Source: Azoarcus sp. (GTDB lineage Bacteria; Pseudomonadota; Gammaproteobacteria; Burkholderiales; Rhodocyclaceae). From it: a DNA stretch of 56,404 nt. The notes beneath the pieces are model-generated. The model had not been told where the DNA came from. It saw only the letters and a program-made list of their open reading frames with translations, and did not search any database. Position 1 is the stretch's first letter. Every line of letters starts with the position of its first letter. Location of the stretch: assembly GCA_031258965.1 (NCBI GenBank), contig JAIRMC010000028.1, positions 1 to 56,404 on the forward strand, written 5' to 3'. Of the stretch, positions 40,695 through 49,313 are shown piece after piece. The translations under genes and the position numbers were made by a program.

Positions 40695-41092
40695 TGTACG
40701 CCAGCCCCGGCGCAATGCGCGACCGTCACCGCGAAAACGTGCTTGTCGAGCTGACCGCGTTCGACGGCACGGAAATGATCGACGATGCCGTGCTCGCGCG
40801 CGCCTGCGCCGACGCAAACAGCGAAGTGGATTCATTTCTCGCCGTGCGCTGGCCCGTGCCGCTCGACCCCATACCCGCCATCATCGTGCGGCTGGCCTGC
40901 GACATCGCCTATTACCGGCTGCACCGGGACATCCCCGACGAGCACCCCGCCGTGCGAATGTACCGGGACGCCCTGGCGCTGTTGCGCGCCTACGCGGCGG
41001 GCGCGGCCACCCCGTTCGGGCAGGCCGGCAGCAACGTATCGACCGTCGCCGTGGCGGAACTCGCGCCACAGCGCCCTGGCTGGAGGCTCTGA
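40694..41092 (+). CDS. Head-tail connector gp36-like (DUF1320)
   Basis: A 132-residue protein: MYASPGAMRDRHRENVLVEL, IDDAVLARACADANSEVDSF, IPAIIVRLACDIAYYRLHRD and YRDALALLRAYAAG are the DUF1320 pattern. These proteins form the adaptor ring under the portal. Confidence 0.85.
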   Translation: MYASPGAMRDRHRENVLVELTAFDGTEMIDDAVLARACADANSEVDSFLAVRWPVPLDPIPAIIVRLACDIAYYRLHRDIPDEHPAVRMYRDALALLRAYAAGAATPFGQAGSNVSTVAVAELAPQRPGWRL

Positions 41093-41093
41093 A

Positions 41094-41546
41094 ATGATCG
41101 TCGATCTGCCCGCCTTGGCGCTCGCGCGGCTGCGCGCGGAGGACGGCGTGCGGCGGCGCTTCCGGCACATCGGCGGCGCGGCGGATCTGGCCGCCGCGCA
41201 GACGGCGCTCAAAAGCCGCCCGGCGGTGTTCGTGCTGCCGCTAGCGGAGCGCGCCGGTTCCCCGCTGCTTGCCGGGGAATTCCGGCAAAGGAAAATTCTC
41301 CAGATCGGCATCGTCATCGCCGACGCGGATGCCAGCGACAGCGCAGGCGCGGCGGTACAGAGCGGCATCGTTGCCGCGCGCGCCGTGATCGAGCGCGCCC
41401 TGATCGGCGAGAACGGATGGAGGCCGGAGGGCTGCGATGACGCGCTCGCCTGGTCGGGCGGCAGGCTCGCGCGCCTGGCCAACAACGGCGTGCTGTGGTG
41501 GCAGGACGATTACGTCACCAGCCAACTCGTGAGGGTGCCCGTCTGA
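41094..41546 (+). CDS. Tail terminator-like gp37
   Basis: A 150-residue protein: ALARLRAEDGVRRRFRHIGG, RPAVFVLPLAERAGSPLL, LQIGIVIADADASDSAGAAV and AWSGGRLARLANNGVLWWQD. This matches Gp37/DUF1834-type proteins, which cap the tail tube at the head side. The gene lies directly after the adaptor gene. Confidence 0.78.
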   Translation: MIVDLPALALARLRAEDGVRRRFRHIGGAADLAAAQTALKSRPAVFVLPLAERAGSPLLAGEFRQRKILQIGIVIADADASDSAGAAVQSGIVAARAVIERALIGENGWRPEGCDDALAWSGGRLARLANNGVLWWQDDYVTSQLVRVPV

Positions 41547-41890
41547 TGGCCGCGCGACGCTACGACCTCTGGGATGACCGCTACGCCATCCGGCGCGGCA
41601 TGCCGTGGAGTCTGTCCGTGCGGTGTCGGCAGCCGGACGCGGATCGCACGCCTGTGGATTTGACGGGGGCCGCGATCCGGTTCGAGGTGCACGACGTGCG
41701 CGTCGAGTCCGCCCGTTCGTTCCCCGCATCGACCGTGCCGGAAACAGGGTGGGCCGAAATCGTGATCGGTGCCGCCGACACGGCGACACTGCCGGGCGAG
41801 GCGCGCTACCGGATCGTATTCACGGACAGTCTGGGAGTCGAATCCGTGCTGCTGTACGGACGGCTCGCCGTGCTGGAGGCAACGCTGTGA
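41546..41890 (+). CDS. Beta-sandwich structural protein (BppU-N-like)
   Basis: A 114-residue beta-rich protein: RRYDLWDDRYAIRRGMPWSL, DRTPVDLTGAAIRFEVHDVR, GWAEIVIGAADTATLPGEAR and YRIVFTDSLGVESVLLYGRL. The 'G-(A)-x-I-R-F-E-V' strand pattern resembles the N-terminal domain of phage baseplate protein BppU. Virion role inferred; it starts a cluster of fibre-like genes. Confidence 0.6.
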   Translation: MAARRYDLWDDRYAIRRGMPWSLSVRCRQPDADRTPVDLTGAAIRFEVHDVRVESARSFPASTVPETGWAEIVIGAADTATLPGEARYRIVFTDSLGVESVLLYGRLAVLEATL

Positions 41891-42096
41891 AACGGGAAAT
41901 AGAGGTGATCGAGGTCGGCCTGCAAGGCCCGGCGGGGCCGCCGGGCGAGATTGACGCCGAGGCCGCCGCCGTCGCGGTGGCCGAGTATCTGCAACAGCAC
42001 GGCCTCACGGTCAGCTGGGGCAACCTGACCGGCGACATCGAAAATCAGGCCGACCTCTCGAACCGTTTGAACACGGTCGATGGAGGCGTTTTTTAG
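41887..42096 (+). CDS. Small protein with collagen-like motif
   Basis: A 69-residue protein with a GTG start overlapping the previous stop. VKREIEVIEVGLQGPAGPPG carries a short Gly-X-Y run, followed by a helix (AEAAAVAVAEYLQQHGLTVS) and a polar end. Short collagen-like runs are typical trimer-forming hinges of phage fibres. GAGG upstream. Confidence 0.65.
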   Translation: MKREIEVIEVGLQGPAGPPGEIDAEAAAVAVAEYLQQHGLTVSWGNLTGDIENQADLSNRLNTVDGGVF

Positions 42097-42107
42097 GAGC
42101 AGTAAAA

Positions 42108-42566
42108 ATGGCAGTGCAAATCAGGCTTCACCGTGGTGTCAAAGCCAACATCCCGCAAACCGGACACGTCGAAGGCGAGCCGGTCGTCACCACCAACACC
42201 AACGAGCTTTATATCGGCAAGACCGACGGCACGCTGGCGACCCTCACGCCCGACCCGGCAAAGCTCGCCACGCTGGCCGTCATCGACGGCGAGGCCGACC
42301 TCGTGCCGATATTCGACGCCAGCGAAGGTGGCCAAAAGCAGAAAACCGTCACCTTCGACGCCTTCAAGGCCGCCCTCAACATTCCGGCGGGCAGCACAGA
42401 CGAACACGTCGCGCCTTACGATGGCGGCGAAGCGGGCACCCTCGGGGGCACGACCGGCACAAACGGCGTGCTGCGCACAGACGGCAGCCTTTCGCTTTCC
42501 ATCGACGCGGATGCCGGAGCGTTGCGGCTCTCAGTCGTCGCCATCGATGGCGGAACCTTCTCATGA
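42108..42566 (+). CDS. Fibre-like protein with tropism-determinant-type N-terminus
   Basis: A 152-residue protein whose start, MAVQIRLHRGVKANIPQTGH, then EGEPVVTTNTNELYIGKTDG, matches the 'RLRRGT...GEP...TxTxxLYIG' motif of the Mtd N-terminal (prism) domain of phage receptor-binding proteins. The C-terminal half is beta-rich. No reverse transcriptase or variable repeat is in the window, so this is not a diversity-generating element. Confidence 0.7.
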   Translation: MAVQIRLHRGVKANIPQTGHVEGEPVVTTNTNELYIGKTDGTLATLTPDPAKLATLAVIDGEADLVPIFDASEGGQKQKTVTFDAFKAALNIPAGSTDEHVAPYDGGEAGTLGGTTGTNGVLRTDGSLSLSIDADAGALRLSVVAIDGGTFS

Positions 42567-42934
42567 GCGTGGAAATCCGTCTCAAGCGCGGCACCGCCGC
42601 GCAAATCGCGCAAGCTGCGGCGCAGGGAAAAATCGTGCAGGGCGAGCCGGTTTACCTCACAGACACGCGCGCCTTGGTCGTCGGCGACAGCGATAACGCC
42701 TACACGACATTCCCGCCCCCCACCCCGGCCACCGAAATCGCCTCCGGTATCGTTCAACTGGCCACCCCCGCCGAGGTTGTAGCCGGAACCGACGCGACGA
42801 AAGCCGCCACGCCCGCCGCAGTGGCGGCGGCGATTGCCCCGTTGGTAATTCACGAGGAAACGACCGAGGCTGCCGCACAGGCGGCCAGTGCGGACGATCC
42901 GGACGGCTGGTATGCCGCGCCAATCTGGAGTTAG
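42563..42934 (+). CDS. Second Mtd_N-like fibre protein
   Basis: A 123-residue protein, MSVEIRLKRGTAAQIAQAAA, with QGEPVYLTDTRALVVGDSD: the same RL-RGT-...-GEP-...-VGD pattern as the previous gene. The middle (TEIASGIVQLATPAEVVAGT, TKAATPAAVAAAIAP) is the tail-fibre repeat type found in many phages. Overlaps the previous gene by 4 bases. Confidence 0.7.
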   Translation: MSVEIRLKRGTAAQIAQAAAQGKIVQGEPVYLTDTRALVVGDSDNAYTTFPPPTPATEIASGIVQLATPAEVVAGTDATKAATPAAVAAAIAPLVIHEETTEAAAQAASADDPDGWYAAPIWS

Positions 42935-42936
42935 CC

Positions 42937-43710
42937 GTGATCTACAAAAACGGGCAGCCAATGGCGCTCTACCGAAACGGACAACCAATGGCGATCTACC
43001 ACGGTGGCCAGAAAATAACGGGTATCCGCGACCCGCATTACGACAACGTTGTGCTGCTCATCGAGGGCAGTGCACGGGATTACTCGAAATACCAGCACCC
43101 CGTCGCCGCAATAGGCGGCGCAGTGTTTGCTGACGGCGTTTTCGCGGGCAGCAAAACCACGTATTTCGAGGTTGCCATGGACGAGGCGCTGGGCACGATT
43201 CAATTCACGTCGGGCAACGTTTTCACGCTTGAATGGTGGTCGATGGATCACGATTTGACAAACGATTTTGGGCTAGCGTTCGGCGCGGGCGGAACCGTAT
43301 CTGATGGTAATTTTTCCGCGCTGGCATCGACCGGAGCAACTATCGCCAATCGCGGGCGGAATTTCGTTCGGTTCCCCGCAGGCGGCGGCTACGCGGGCAC
43401 TATCTGGCACTCTGCTGCGGCCTATATAGCCGAGGGGCTACATCATCAGGCGATCGTCTACGACGCGACCGGATGGCGTTGGTATGTTGATGGTGCATTT
43501 AACGGGCAGGGCGGGACGCGCAGCACTGACCCGTATAAATTATCTGGCGGTGGAAAACTGCACATCGGAGGCGGTATTCCGCTGAGAACAGCGGCGTATC
43601 ACGGCGAGACGTTCCGCAGCCTGCGGCTCACGCAGGGCGTGGCCCGATACACGGGCACGAATGCGGCGGTCAATGGAAATTTCACGCCGCCAGCGTCGTT
43701 CCTGAGGTGA
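42937..43710 (+). CDS. LamG/lectin-like fibre protein
   Basis: A 257-residue protein with a GTG start. The N-terminus has a short triplicated motif (YKNGQPMALYRNGQPMAIYH). The rest resembles a concanavalin/LamG fold: LEWWSMDHDLTNDFGLAFGA, WRWYVDGAFNGQGGTR, GGKLHIGGGI, FRSLRLTQGVARYTG. Such domains bind sugars, so this is a candidate receptor-binding protein. Confidence 0.75.
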   Translation: MIYKNGQPMALYRNGQPMAIYHGGQKITGIRDPHYDNVVLLIEGSARDYSKYQHPVAAIGGAVFADGVFAGSKTTYFEVAMDEALGTIQFTSGNVFTLEWWSMDHDLTNDFGLAFGAGGTVSDGNFSALASTGATIANRGRNFVRFPAGGGYAGTIWHSAAAYIAEGLHHQAIVYDATGWRWYVDGAFNGQGGTRSTDPYKLSGGGKLHIGGGIPLRTAAYHGETFRSLRLTQGVARYTGTNAAVNGNFTPPASFLR

Positions 43711-43716
43711 ACCAAT

Positions 43717-43812
43717 ATGAGCGATCTCCGCAACATCGCCCTGACTGAAAACGATCATCTGCCGCGCAACGCACGCGGAAACGATCATCCCCACATGAAC
43801 AGGCCGGAGTGA
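43717..43812 (+). CDS. Very small ORF between fibre and tube genes
   Basis: A 31-codon frame, MSDLRNIALTENDHLPRNAR, with GAGG about 10 bases upstream, filling the gap before the tail tube gene. The spacing and ribosome-binding site make translation plausible. Unknown function. Confidence 0.4.
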   Translation: MSDLRNIALTENDHLPRNARGNDHPHMNRPE

Positions 43813-43815
43813 ACA

Positions 43816-44766
43816 ATGGCAAACGTGCTCGCCAACCCACGCTCGTGGAAAAAAAAGGCAATCCTCATCAAACTCGAAACGACGGTCGGCGAGGACAGTG
43901 TTCCGACCGGATCGGCAAACTGGATCGAGGCGCGAAGTGTCGAATTCACGCCCTACGAGGCGGAAACCGTCGAGCGCAACATCGAAATGCCCTATTTCGG
44001 CAACGGTGGCACGTTACCGACGGGCAAATACGCCAGCCTCTCGTTCCAGGTGGCGATGGTCGGCAGCGGCACCGCAGGCACGGCCCCGAAAATCGCCCCG
44101 TTGCTGCGCGCCTGCGGTTTTGGTGAGGTGGTCGACGACGAGAACGATCAGGTCATTTACCGGCTCGCCTCCGAGAACCTCGCCGCCGTGACGATTTACG
44201 TCAATATCGACGGCGTGCTGCACAAACTCACGGGCGCGCGCGGCACCGTGACGATCACGATGAGCGCGCAGCAAATCCCGCTCTACCAGTTCCAGTTTCA
44301 ATCCGTCTACGCCGCCCCCGCCGCCGCCACGCTACCCACCGTCGATAAAACCGGCTGGCAGGTGGAGCAGCCCGTCGGCTCGGCCACGACATTGGGGGCG
44401 ACGCTCGGCGGAGTGACGCTGGCCTATTCGGAGTTTTCCGTTGATCTGGCGAACCAGATTGCCCGGCTCGACCTGCCCGGCCCGCAACGCGAAATCAGTA
44501 TCTCGAACCGCACGCCGAGCGGCTCGATCACCGTCCTGGCCCCGGCACTGACCGTGTTCAATCCGTTCGCGCTGGCGGACGCGGGCAACACGCTGGATTT
44601 CACGACGACACAGGACAGCCGCGAGGGATTCAAAGTGAAGGTCGATGCGAAAGTTCGCATTCTGCAACCCGCCTACGCCCAGATCGACGACCAGGCGGCC
44701 TATCAGATGAATCTCGAACTCGCGCCCGTGGCGGGCAACGATGAACTGACCCTGACCTATCTGTGA
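43816..44766 (+). CDS. Tail tube protein, siphovirus type
   Basis: A 316-residue protein: KKAILIKLETTVGEDSVPTG, YASLSFQVAMVGSGTAGTAP, LLRACGFGEVVDDENDQVIY, GVLHKLTGARGTVTITMSAQ and YQFQFQSVY. This is the major tail subunit pattern of the siphovirus-type tails carried by B3/D3112-like transposable phages. It marks the switch from Mu-type head genes to a flexible, non-contractile tail. Confidence 0.82.
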   Translation: MANVLANPRSWKKKAILIKLETTVGEDSVPTGSANWIEARSVEFTPYEAETVERNIEMPYFGNGGTLPTGKYASLSFQVAMVGSGTAGTAPKIAPLLRACGFGEVVDDENDQVIYRLASENLAAVTIYVNIDGVLHKLTGARGTVTITMSAQQIPLYQFQFQSVYAAPAAATLPTVDKTGWQVEQPVGSATTLGATLGGVTLAYSEFSVDLANQIARLDLPGPQREISISNRTPSGSITVLAPALTVFNPFALADAGNTLDFTTTQDSREGFKVKVDAKVRILQPAYAQIDDQAAYQMNLELAPVAGNDELTLTYL

Positions 44767-44780
44767 TCTGTGAGGAAACC

Positions 44781-45236
44781 ATGACGAACCCCGTTTTCAA
44801 AATCGTCGATAACCCCACCGTCTGGTGGCCGGTCACGTTGAACGTGCCGGTAGACGGTGGTGTCCATGAGCAGCGCCGGATCGAGGCGTGCATTCGGGTG
44901 CTCCCGGAATCGACCTATCAGGAAAAGCTTGAGCCGCTGGCCGCGCGCCAGCGCGAACTGCGGGACAACCCGGCGGCGGTGCTCGACCTCAGTGCCGCGC
45001 ATCTGCGGGAATACGTGGTCGATTGGCGTGGCATTGTCGATACCGAGGGGGCGATCCCCATCTCCGGGCTGCCCGATCTGATCCGAGGCCCGTATGGCCG
45101 TCCGCTCACGGACGGCCTGTGGCGCGCCATTGCCGAGGTGCGTTTCGGGCTGCCGCCGCAGCACGAGGGCGCGACGGCAAAAAACTCCGTGCCGTCGCCC
45201 GCGCCTGGGCAGGCGACGGCGGCCCCGACGAACTAG
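44781..45236 (+). CDS. Tail assembly chaperone, short product (G-like)
   Basis: A 151-residue protein: MTNPVFKIVDNPTVWWPVTL, EQRRIEACIRVLPESTYQEK and LREYVVDWRGIV followed by PLTDGLWRAIAEVRFGL. Position between the tube and tape-measure genes fits lambda G. A slippery heptamer near the end allows a longer G-T-like product. The ATG at 44781 is chosen over an upstream start that would overlap the tube gene. Confidence 0.85.
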   Translation: MTNPVFKIVDNPTVWWPVTLNVPVDGGVHEQRRIEACIRVLPESTYQEKLEPLAARQRELRDNPAAVLDLSAAHLREYVVDWRGIVDTEGAIPISGLPDLIRGPYGRPLTDGLWRAIAEVRFGLPPQHEGATAKNSVPSPAPGQATAAPTN

Positions 45237-45544
45237 CGGACGATCTCGCGGCATTCGGCCTGGCGGATCAGATCCCCGCGCCGGATGCCGCCGTCGAGAT
45301 TTACGGGCACAACCTGCCCGTAATTGAGATTTGGGCAGACGTTTGGCGGCAGTGGCGCTGGATTGCCGGGATCAATGGGGCAGTGCGCCTGGGGCTGGAC
45401 TGGACGCAGGTGGAGGCCGTGATGCGCATGCGGCGGGTACCGCCGAAAGAACGGAAGCATATGCTTGATGATTTACGCATCATGGAAGCCGCCGCGCTGG
45501 ACGTGATCGCGGAACAAATGGCGAGACGGAAAAATGGCCGGTAA
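44781..45544 (+). CDS. Tail assembly chaperone, frameshift product (G-T-like)
   Basis: A -1 slip at 45179-45185 joins ATAKN of the short protein to LRAVARAWAGDGGPDELADD, giving about 254 residues. The T-like part contains LPVIEIWADVWRQWRWIAGI, LDWTQVEAVMRMRRVPPKER and MLDDLRIMEAAALDVIAEQM, the DUF1799-type sequence found after tail chaperones. The fusion coats and folds the tape measure, as in lambda. It ends 11 bases inside the tape-measure gene. Confidence 0.85.
45179..45199 (+). promoter_or_regulatory. Programmed -1 ribosomal frameshift site
   Basis: A AAA AAC in the correct zero frame (GCA AAA AAC) is the classic X-XXY-YYZ heptamer. Five bases later a 9-bp perfect stem starts: GCCGTCGCC (45191-45199) pairs with GGCGACGGC (45112-45120 counted as 45212-45220 would be wrong; the true partner is at 45112+0 in the next ten-base block, that is 45112 replaced by 45212 is not used). 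In plain terms the partner begins 13 bases after the end of the first arm, with a 12-base loop CGCGCCTGGGCA. The downstream frame is open and continues to 45544. Confidence 0.85.
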
Positions 45545-48278
45545 TCTGACATTCGGGATACGGATCAACGCCGACGGCGCGCAGGCCGCGCAACAGTTGC
45601 GCGTCGTATCGAACGCGGCCAACGATGCCGGTGCGGCAATCGCCTCAGCCGGGCAGGCTGCCGCGCGCAGCTCGCGCGAGATCGACGGCATGACCGGGGC
45701 GGTCAAACACTATGCCGCCGCGTTTGCCGGGGCCATCAGCGCGGGTAAATTGATCCAGGCCGCCGACGAGTGGGGGCAGCTCGCCAGCCGCATCCAGATC
45801 GCCGCCGGTTCCGCCGACCTGGCCACCGAGGCGACGGCGCGGCTGATGGAGGTCTCGAACCGGAGTTACAAATCGTTCGGCAATTCGGCGGAACTCTATA
45901 TCCGAACCAGTCAGAGCCTGACAGAACTGGGTTACTCCGCCGACACCGCCCTGGGCATGGTGGAAGCACTGCAATACGGCCTGACCGTGAGCGGCGCGAA
46001 CGCCGAACGCAGTGCAAACGTCATTGCCGCCTGGTCGAAATCCATCAACCAGGGCAAAATGAATTTCGAGGAGTTTCAATCCGTCCTCAACGGTGCACCG
46101 CGCCTGGTGCAGGCGCTGGCGGACTCGCTCGGCAAATCCACGGTCGAGCTACAGGCCATGGTGCGCGAGGGCAAAATCACTGCCGACGTGCTGATCGGCG
46201 TGGGGAGCCAGGTCGGGAAACTGGGCGAAGAGGCGGACAAAATGCCCGTAACGCTCTCCGATGCATTTACCCGCGCGCAAAACAGCCTCATGCAGTTTGC
46301 GGGCAGCGCCGAGCAGAATCACGGCGTCGTCAAGGCGCTGACCTCGGGCATCACGACGCTCGCGGACAATATCGACCTCGTGGCGGCGGCGGTGGGTGTT
46401 GGTGCCGTGGCGGCATTTGGCCGGTTTACCGGTGCGACGATAGCCAGCACCCGCGCGATGGCCGGGAAGGTTATCGCCGCCCGGCAACTGGCGACCGGGC
46501 TGGCCTCGCTCACCGTTGCGCAACGCGCGGCGGCACTCGCCAGTGCGTCGACTGGCGCGGCTATCGCGGCATTGGGCGGGCCGATTGGCCTGCTGATAAC
46601 CGCCCTGGGCGCGGCGGCGATTGCCTGGACGACGTTTGGTGATCGCGCGGAGAGTGCCGCCGACCGCACACGGTCGGCCATTGACAAAGCGATGGGCCAC
46701 GTCAGGCAACTGAACACGGAAATGCAATACGGCACGGGCGCGGCGGGTGAGATGCGCGAGGCGCTGGAAAAATTGGATAAACGGCTGGAACTATTGGGGC
46801 AATCGCGCAGCCCCATGGCACGGGAGGAAATCACCAAATTACTGGAGCAGCGTAAAGAAATAGAATCCGCGCTTCAGAAAATAGAAAACGGTGGAATGGA
46901 TGCGTCGGCGGCCAGCAATGCGCGCTACGCCAAATATATGAGTGAGCGCCGCTCGCTCTCCGAACAACGCCGCGCGGAACTCGACGAGGAACAAACCGCA
47001 TTCGACGCGGCAACGCGAAACTACCAGAAAACCGACGCGGAATATATTGCCGCGCTGGAAGCGCACAATCGTAAAGTTGCCGAAATACAGGAGAAATACA
47101 AAAAGAAAGCGCCGAAATCACCGCGCGAAAAGAAGCCGGAAAAAGAAACCGATTACGAGGTTTCACTCCAGCAGGACATGGGTAAAACCTACGGCACGGC
47201 CATGGAGCAATTGATTTCCGCCCAGCGTCAGGCGGAATCGCAGGCACTGGGGCTGACCAGCGCGCAACAGACCCTGCGCGATCTGATGCTCTCGCCGCAA
47301 TGGGCGGAAATGCCGCAACCGTGGCGCGACGTGGTGCAGGCACAGGTCGATGCCACGGAACAGGCCATGACGCATGCCGATGCGATGGCCACCTACAAAC
47401 AGGCGATGGACAGCATTTCCGCCTCGGTTGCCGAGGCGCGGAAATCGACCATGGATCTGGATGCCGCGATGTCCGAACTCTACGACCTGATGGCCTCGCC
47501 CGCCTGGGGTCAGATGTCCGAGGCAGCGCGGGTGAATGCGGTCGAGCAGGCCACGGCGGCCTCAAACGTGATTAAAAAAGCGGAGGAGTCCAAAAACAAA
47601 ATGGGTTTCTCCAGCCTGCAACAGGACATCTCGCGCTCTGTGTCGAGCGGGTTACTGGATGGTTTTTCCAATGGCGACAGCCTGGCGAAATCGCTCGGCA
47701 GTTCGCTGCAAAACGCGCTGCTCAATTACAGTCAGAAAGGGTTGGAGGAAGGCATATCGAAAGCGCTCGACATCGCCTCCGACTGGATCGCCGACCTGTT
47801 CAGTTCAATGTCGTCGAGCATGAGCAGCGCGGGGGGTAGCGGCGGCGGCTGGGGGTCGATTTTCTCCGCCATCGGCGCGTGGTTTGCCAGCGCCCAGGGC
47901 AACGCATTCACGTCTGCCGGGCCGGTACGGGCGTTCGCGCGTGGCGGCGCGTTCGGGCCTGGTGAAATCCTCACGAAACCCACGTTTTTCCGGTTCGCCT
48001 CGGGTGGCGCGTGGCGCAACGGCGTCGCGGGCGAGGCTGGGCCAGAGGCGGCGTTGCCGCTGAAACGGTTATCGGACGGCACGCTGGGCGTGGCGACGGA
48101 TGGCGGCGGCAATGGGCCGGTAACGATCAATGTCGTTGTAAATACGGACGGCAGCGGAAGTAGTGCGGCCAGCGGCGATGGCGCTTACGAAGCGATGGCC
48201 TGGCGCATAGGAAAAGCGGCGGCGCGTGAGGTGTTGATCGAGGAGAAACGCGCGGGCGGCCAGTTGGCGGGGGGCTGA
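45534..48278 (+). CDS. Tape measure protein
   Basis: A 914-residue protein. The N-terminal part has the lambda-H/tape-measure domain (GDELKLxx-type region here as SYKSFGNSAELYIRTSQSLT, NVIAAWSKSINQGKMNFEEF, QSVLNGAPRLVQALADSLGK). Hydrophobic helices near 290-365 (GPIGLLITALGAAAIAWTTF) and long coils follow, and the C-terminus holds FARGGAFGPGEILTKPTFFR and GEAGPEAALPLKRL. It sets tail length and may insert into the membrane on infection. It starts 11 bases before the G-T stop. Confidence 0.92.
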   Translation: MAGNLTFGIRINADGAQAAQQLRVVSNAANDAGAAIASAGQAAARSSREIDGMTGAVKHYAAAFAGAISAGKLIQAADEWGQLASRIQIAAGSADLATEATARLMEVSNRSYKSFGNSAELYIRTSQSLTELGYSADTALGMVEALQYGLTVSGANAERSANVIAAWSKSINQGKMNFEEFQSVLNGAPRLVQALADSLGKSTVELQAMVREGKITADVLIGVGSQVGKLGEEADKMPVTLSDAFTRAQNSLMQFAGSAEQNHGVVKALTSGITTLADNIDLVAAAVGVGAVAAFGRFTGATIASTRAMAGKVIAARQLATGLASLTVAQRAAALASASTGAAIAALGGPIGLLITALGAAAIAWTTFGDRAESAADRTRSAIDKAMGHVRQLNTEMQYGTGAAGEMREALEKLDKRLELLGQSRSPMAREEITKLLEQRKEIESALQKIENGGMDASAASNARYAKYMSERRSLSEQRRAELDEEQTAFDAATRNYQKTDAEYIAALEAHNRKVAEIQEKYKKKAPKSPREKKPEKETDYEVSLQQDMGKTYGTAMEQLISAQRQAESQALGLTSAQQTLRDLMLSPQWAEMPQPWRDVVQAQVDATEQAMTHADAMATYKQAMDSISASVAEARKSTMDLDAAMSELYDLMASPAWGQMSEAARVNAVEQATAASNVIKKAEESKNKMGFSSLQQDISRSVSSGLLDGFSNGDSLAKSLGSSLQNALLNYSQKGLEEGISKALDIASDWIADLFSSMSSSMSSAGGSGGGWGSIFSAIGAWFASAQGNAFTSAGPVRAFARGGAFGPGEILTKPTFFRFASGGAWRNGVAGEAGPEAALPLKRLSDGTLGVATDGGGNGPVTINVVVNTDGSGSSAASGDGAYEAMAWRIGKAAAREVLIEEKRAGGQLAGG

Positions 48279-48279
48279 C

Positions 48280-48609
48280 GTGGCAACGTTTACATGGACA
48301 CACGATTACGGCGCGGAACTCTCCGAGGAGCCGCGCGTGCTGAGCGCGCAGTTCGGGGACGGTTACGCGCAGGAAATCTACGCGGGCATCAACGCCATCG
48401 TGCGGCGCTGGTCATTGTCGTTTGCAAACCGGGAACGTGCCGAGATTGCGGAGATGCTGGCGTTTCTGCGGGAAAACAGCCTGGCGTTCGACTGGACTGA
48501 CCCGAACGGCCAGGCGGGCCGCTGGAAATGCGCGAGTTGGCGGCAATCGCATGTGCATGCGGCTGTGCAAACCCTGTCGGCGGAATTCGAGGAGGTGTTC
48601 GGGCGATGA
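48280..48609 (+). CDS. Minor tail protein, lambda M-like
   Basis: A 109-residue protein with a GTG start right after the tape-measure stop. EPRVLSAQFGDGYAQEIYAG, WSLSFANRERAEIAEMLAFL and FDWTDPNG are the tail-tip M-family pattern. It forms part of the distal tail ring. Confidence 0.85.
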   Translation: MATFTWTHDYGAELSEEPRVLSAQFGDGYAQEIYAGINAIVRRWSLSFANRERAEIAEMLAFLRENSLAFDWTDPNGQAGRWKCASWRQSHVHAAVQTLSAEFEEVFGR

Positions 48610-49313
48610 TCGAGGCCGACCTTCAATCACTCACGCCGGGCACCCTCGTGGAACTGTTCGCGCTGGATACTACTGGCGCGGGCGAGGCGCAGGTTTTCCG
48701 GTTCCACGCGGGGGTGAATCCGCTGGGCGACGATGTGGTCTATAACGGCGACGTTTATGTGCGGTTCCCGGTGGAGGCGAGCGGGTTCGAGAAACGTTCG
48801 TCGGGCACGCTGCCGCGCCCCAAAATCAAGGTTGCCAATATCACCGGCCTGCTGGGCGCGCTGGTGCATGAGTTGGATGATCTGGTGGGCGCAAAAATCA
48901 CGCGCACGCGCACGCTGCTGAAATATCTGGATGCGGTGAATTTTGCGGGTGGCGTCAACCCTCATGCCGATCCGGCGCAGTATATCGACCGCGAGGTGTG
49001 GGTGGTTGACCGGAAGGCCGAGGAGAACCCCGCATACATCGAATTCGATCTGGCGGCGGCCATCGACATTCCGGACTGCAAGCTGCCGCGCCGCCAGGTG
49101 ATTCAGAACACATGCACGTGGCTGATGATCGGCGGTTATCGCGGCCCGTATTGCGGTTACACGGGCGGCCCCGTGGCGGATCGCAATGATAATCCGGTGG
49201 GCACGATGGCCGAAGACAGATGCGGCGGGCGGCTTTCAAGCTGCCGCCTGCGTTGGGGCGAAAACGCCGGGCTGCCGTTCGGCGGTTTTCCGGCGGCGGG
49301 GCTGCTGCGATGA
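48606..49313 (+). CDS. Minor tail protein, lambda L-like, with Cys cluster
   Basis: A 235-residue protein: LTPGTLVELFALDTTGAGEA, then RTRTLLKYLDAVNFAGGVNP. The C-terminal part has CKLPRRQVIQNTC, YRGPYCGYTG and EDRCGGRLSSC, the Cys set that in lambda gpL binds a 4Fe-4S cluster. It is a tail-tip component that contacts gpK and gpJ. Confidence 0.88.
   Translation: MIEADLQSLTPGTLVELFALDTTGAGEAQVFRFHAGVNPLGDDVVYNGDVYVRFPVEASGFEKRSSGTLPRPKIKVANITGLLGALVHELDDLVGAKITRTRTLLKYLDAVNFAGGVNPHADPAQYIDREVWVVDRKAEENPAYIEFDLAAAIDIPDCKLPRRQVIQNTCTWLMIGGYRGPYCGYTGGPVADRNDNPVGTMAEDRCGGRLSSCRLRWGENAGLPFGGFPAAGLLR

Noticed and set aside
42108-42934. Diversity-generating retroelement suggested by Mtd-type domains
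   Set aside because: No reverse transcriptase gene and no template/variable repeat pair are visible in the window.
45112-45120. Second arm of the frameshift hairpin placed at these coordinates
   Set aside because: These numbers, mentioned in the feature entry for the frameshift site, are mistaken; the GGCGACGGC arm lies at 45212-45220, 13 bases past the end of the first arm at 45199.
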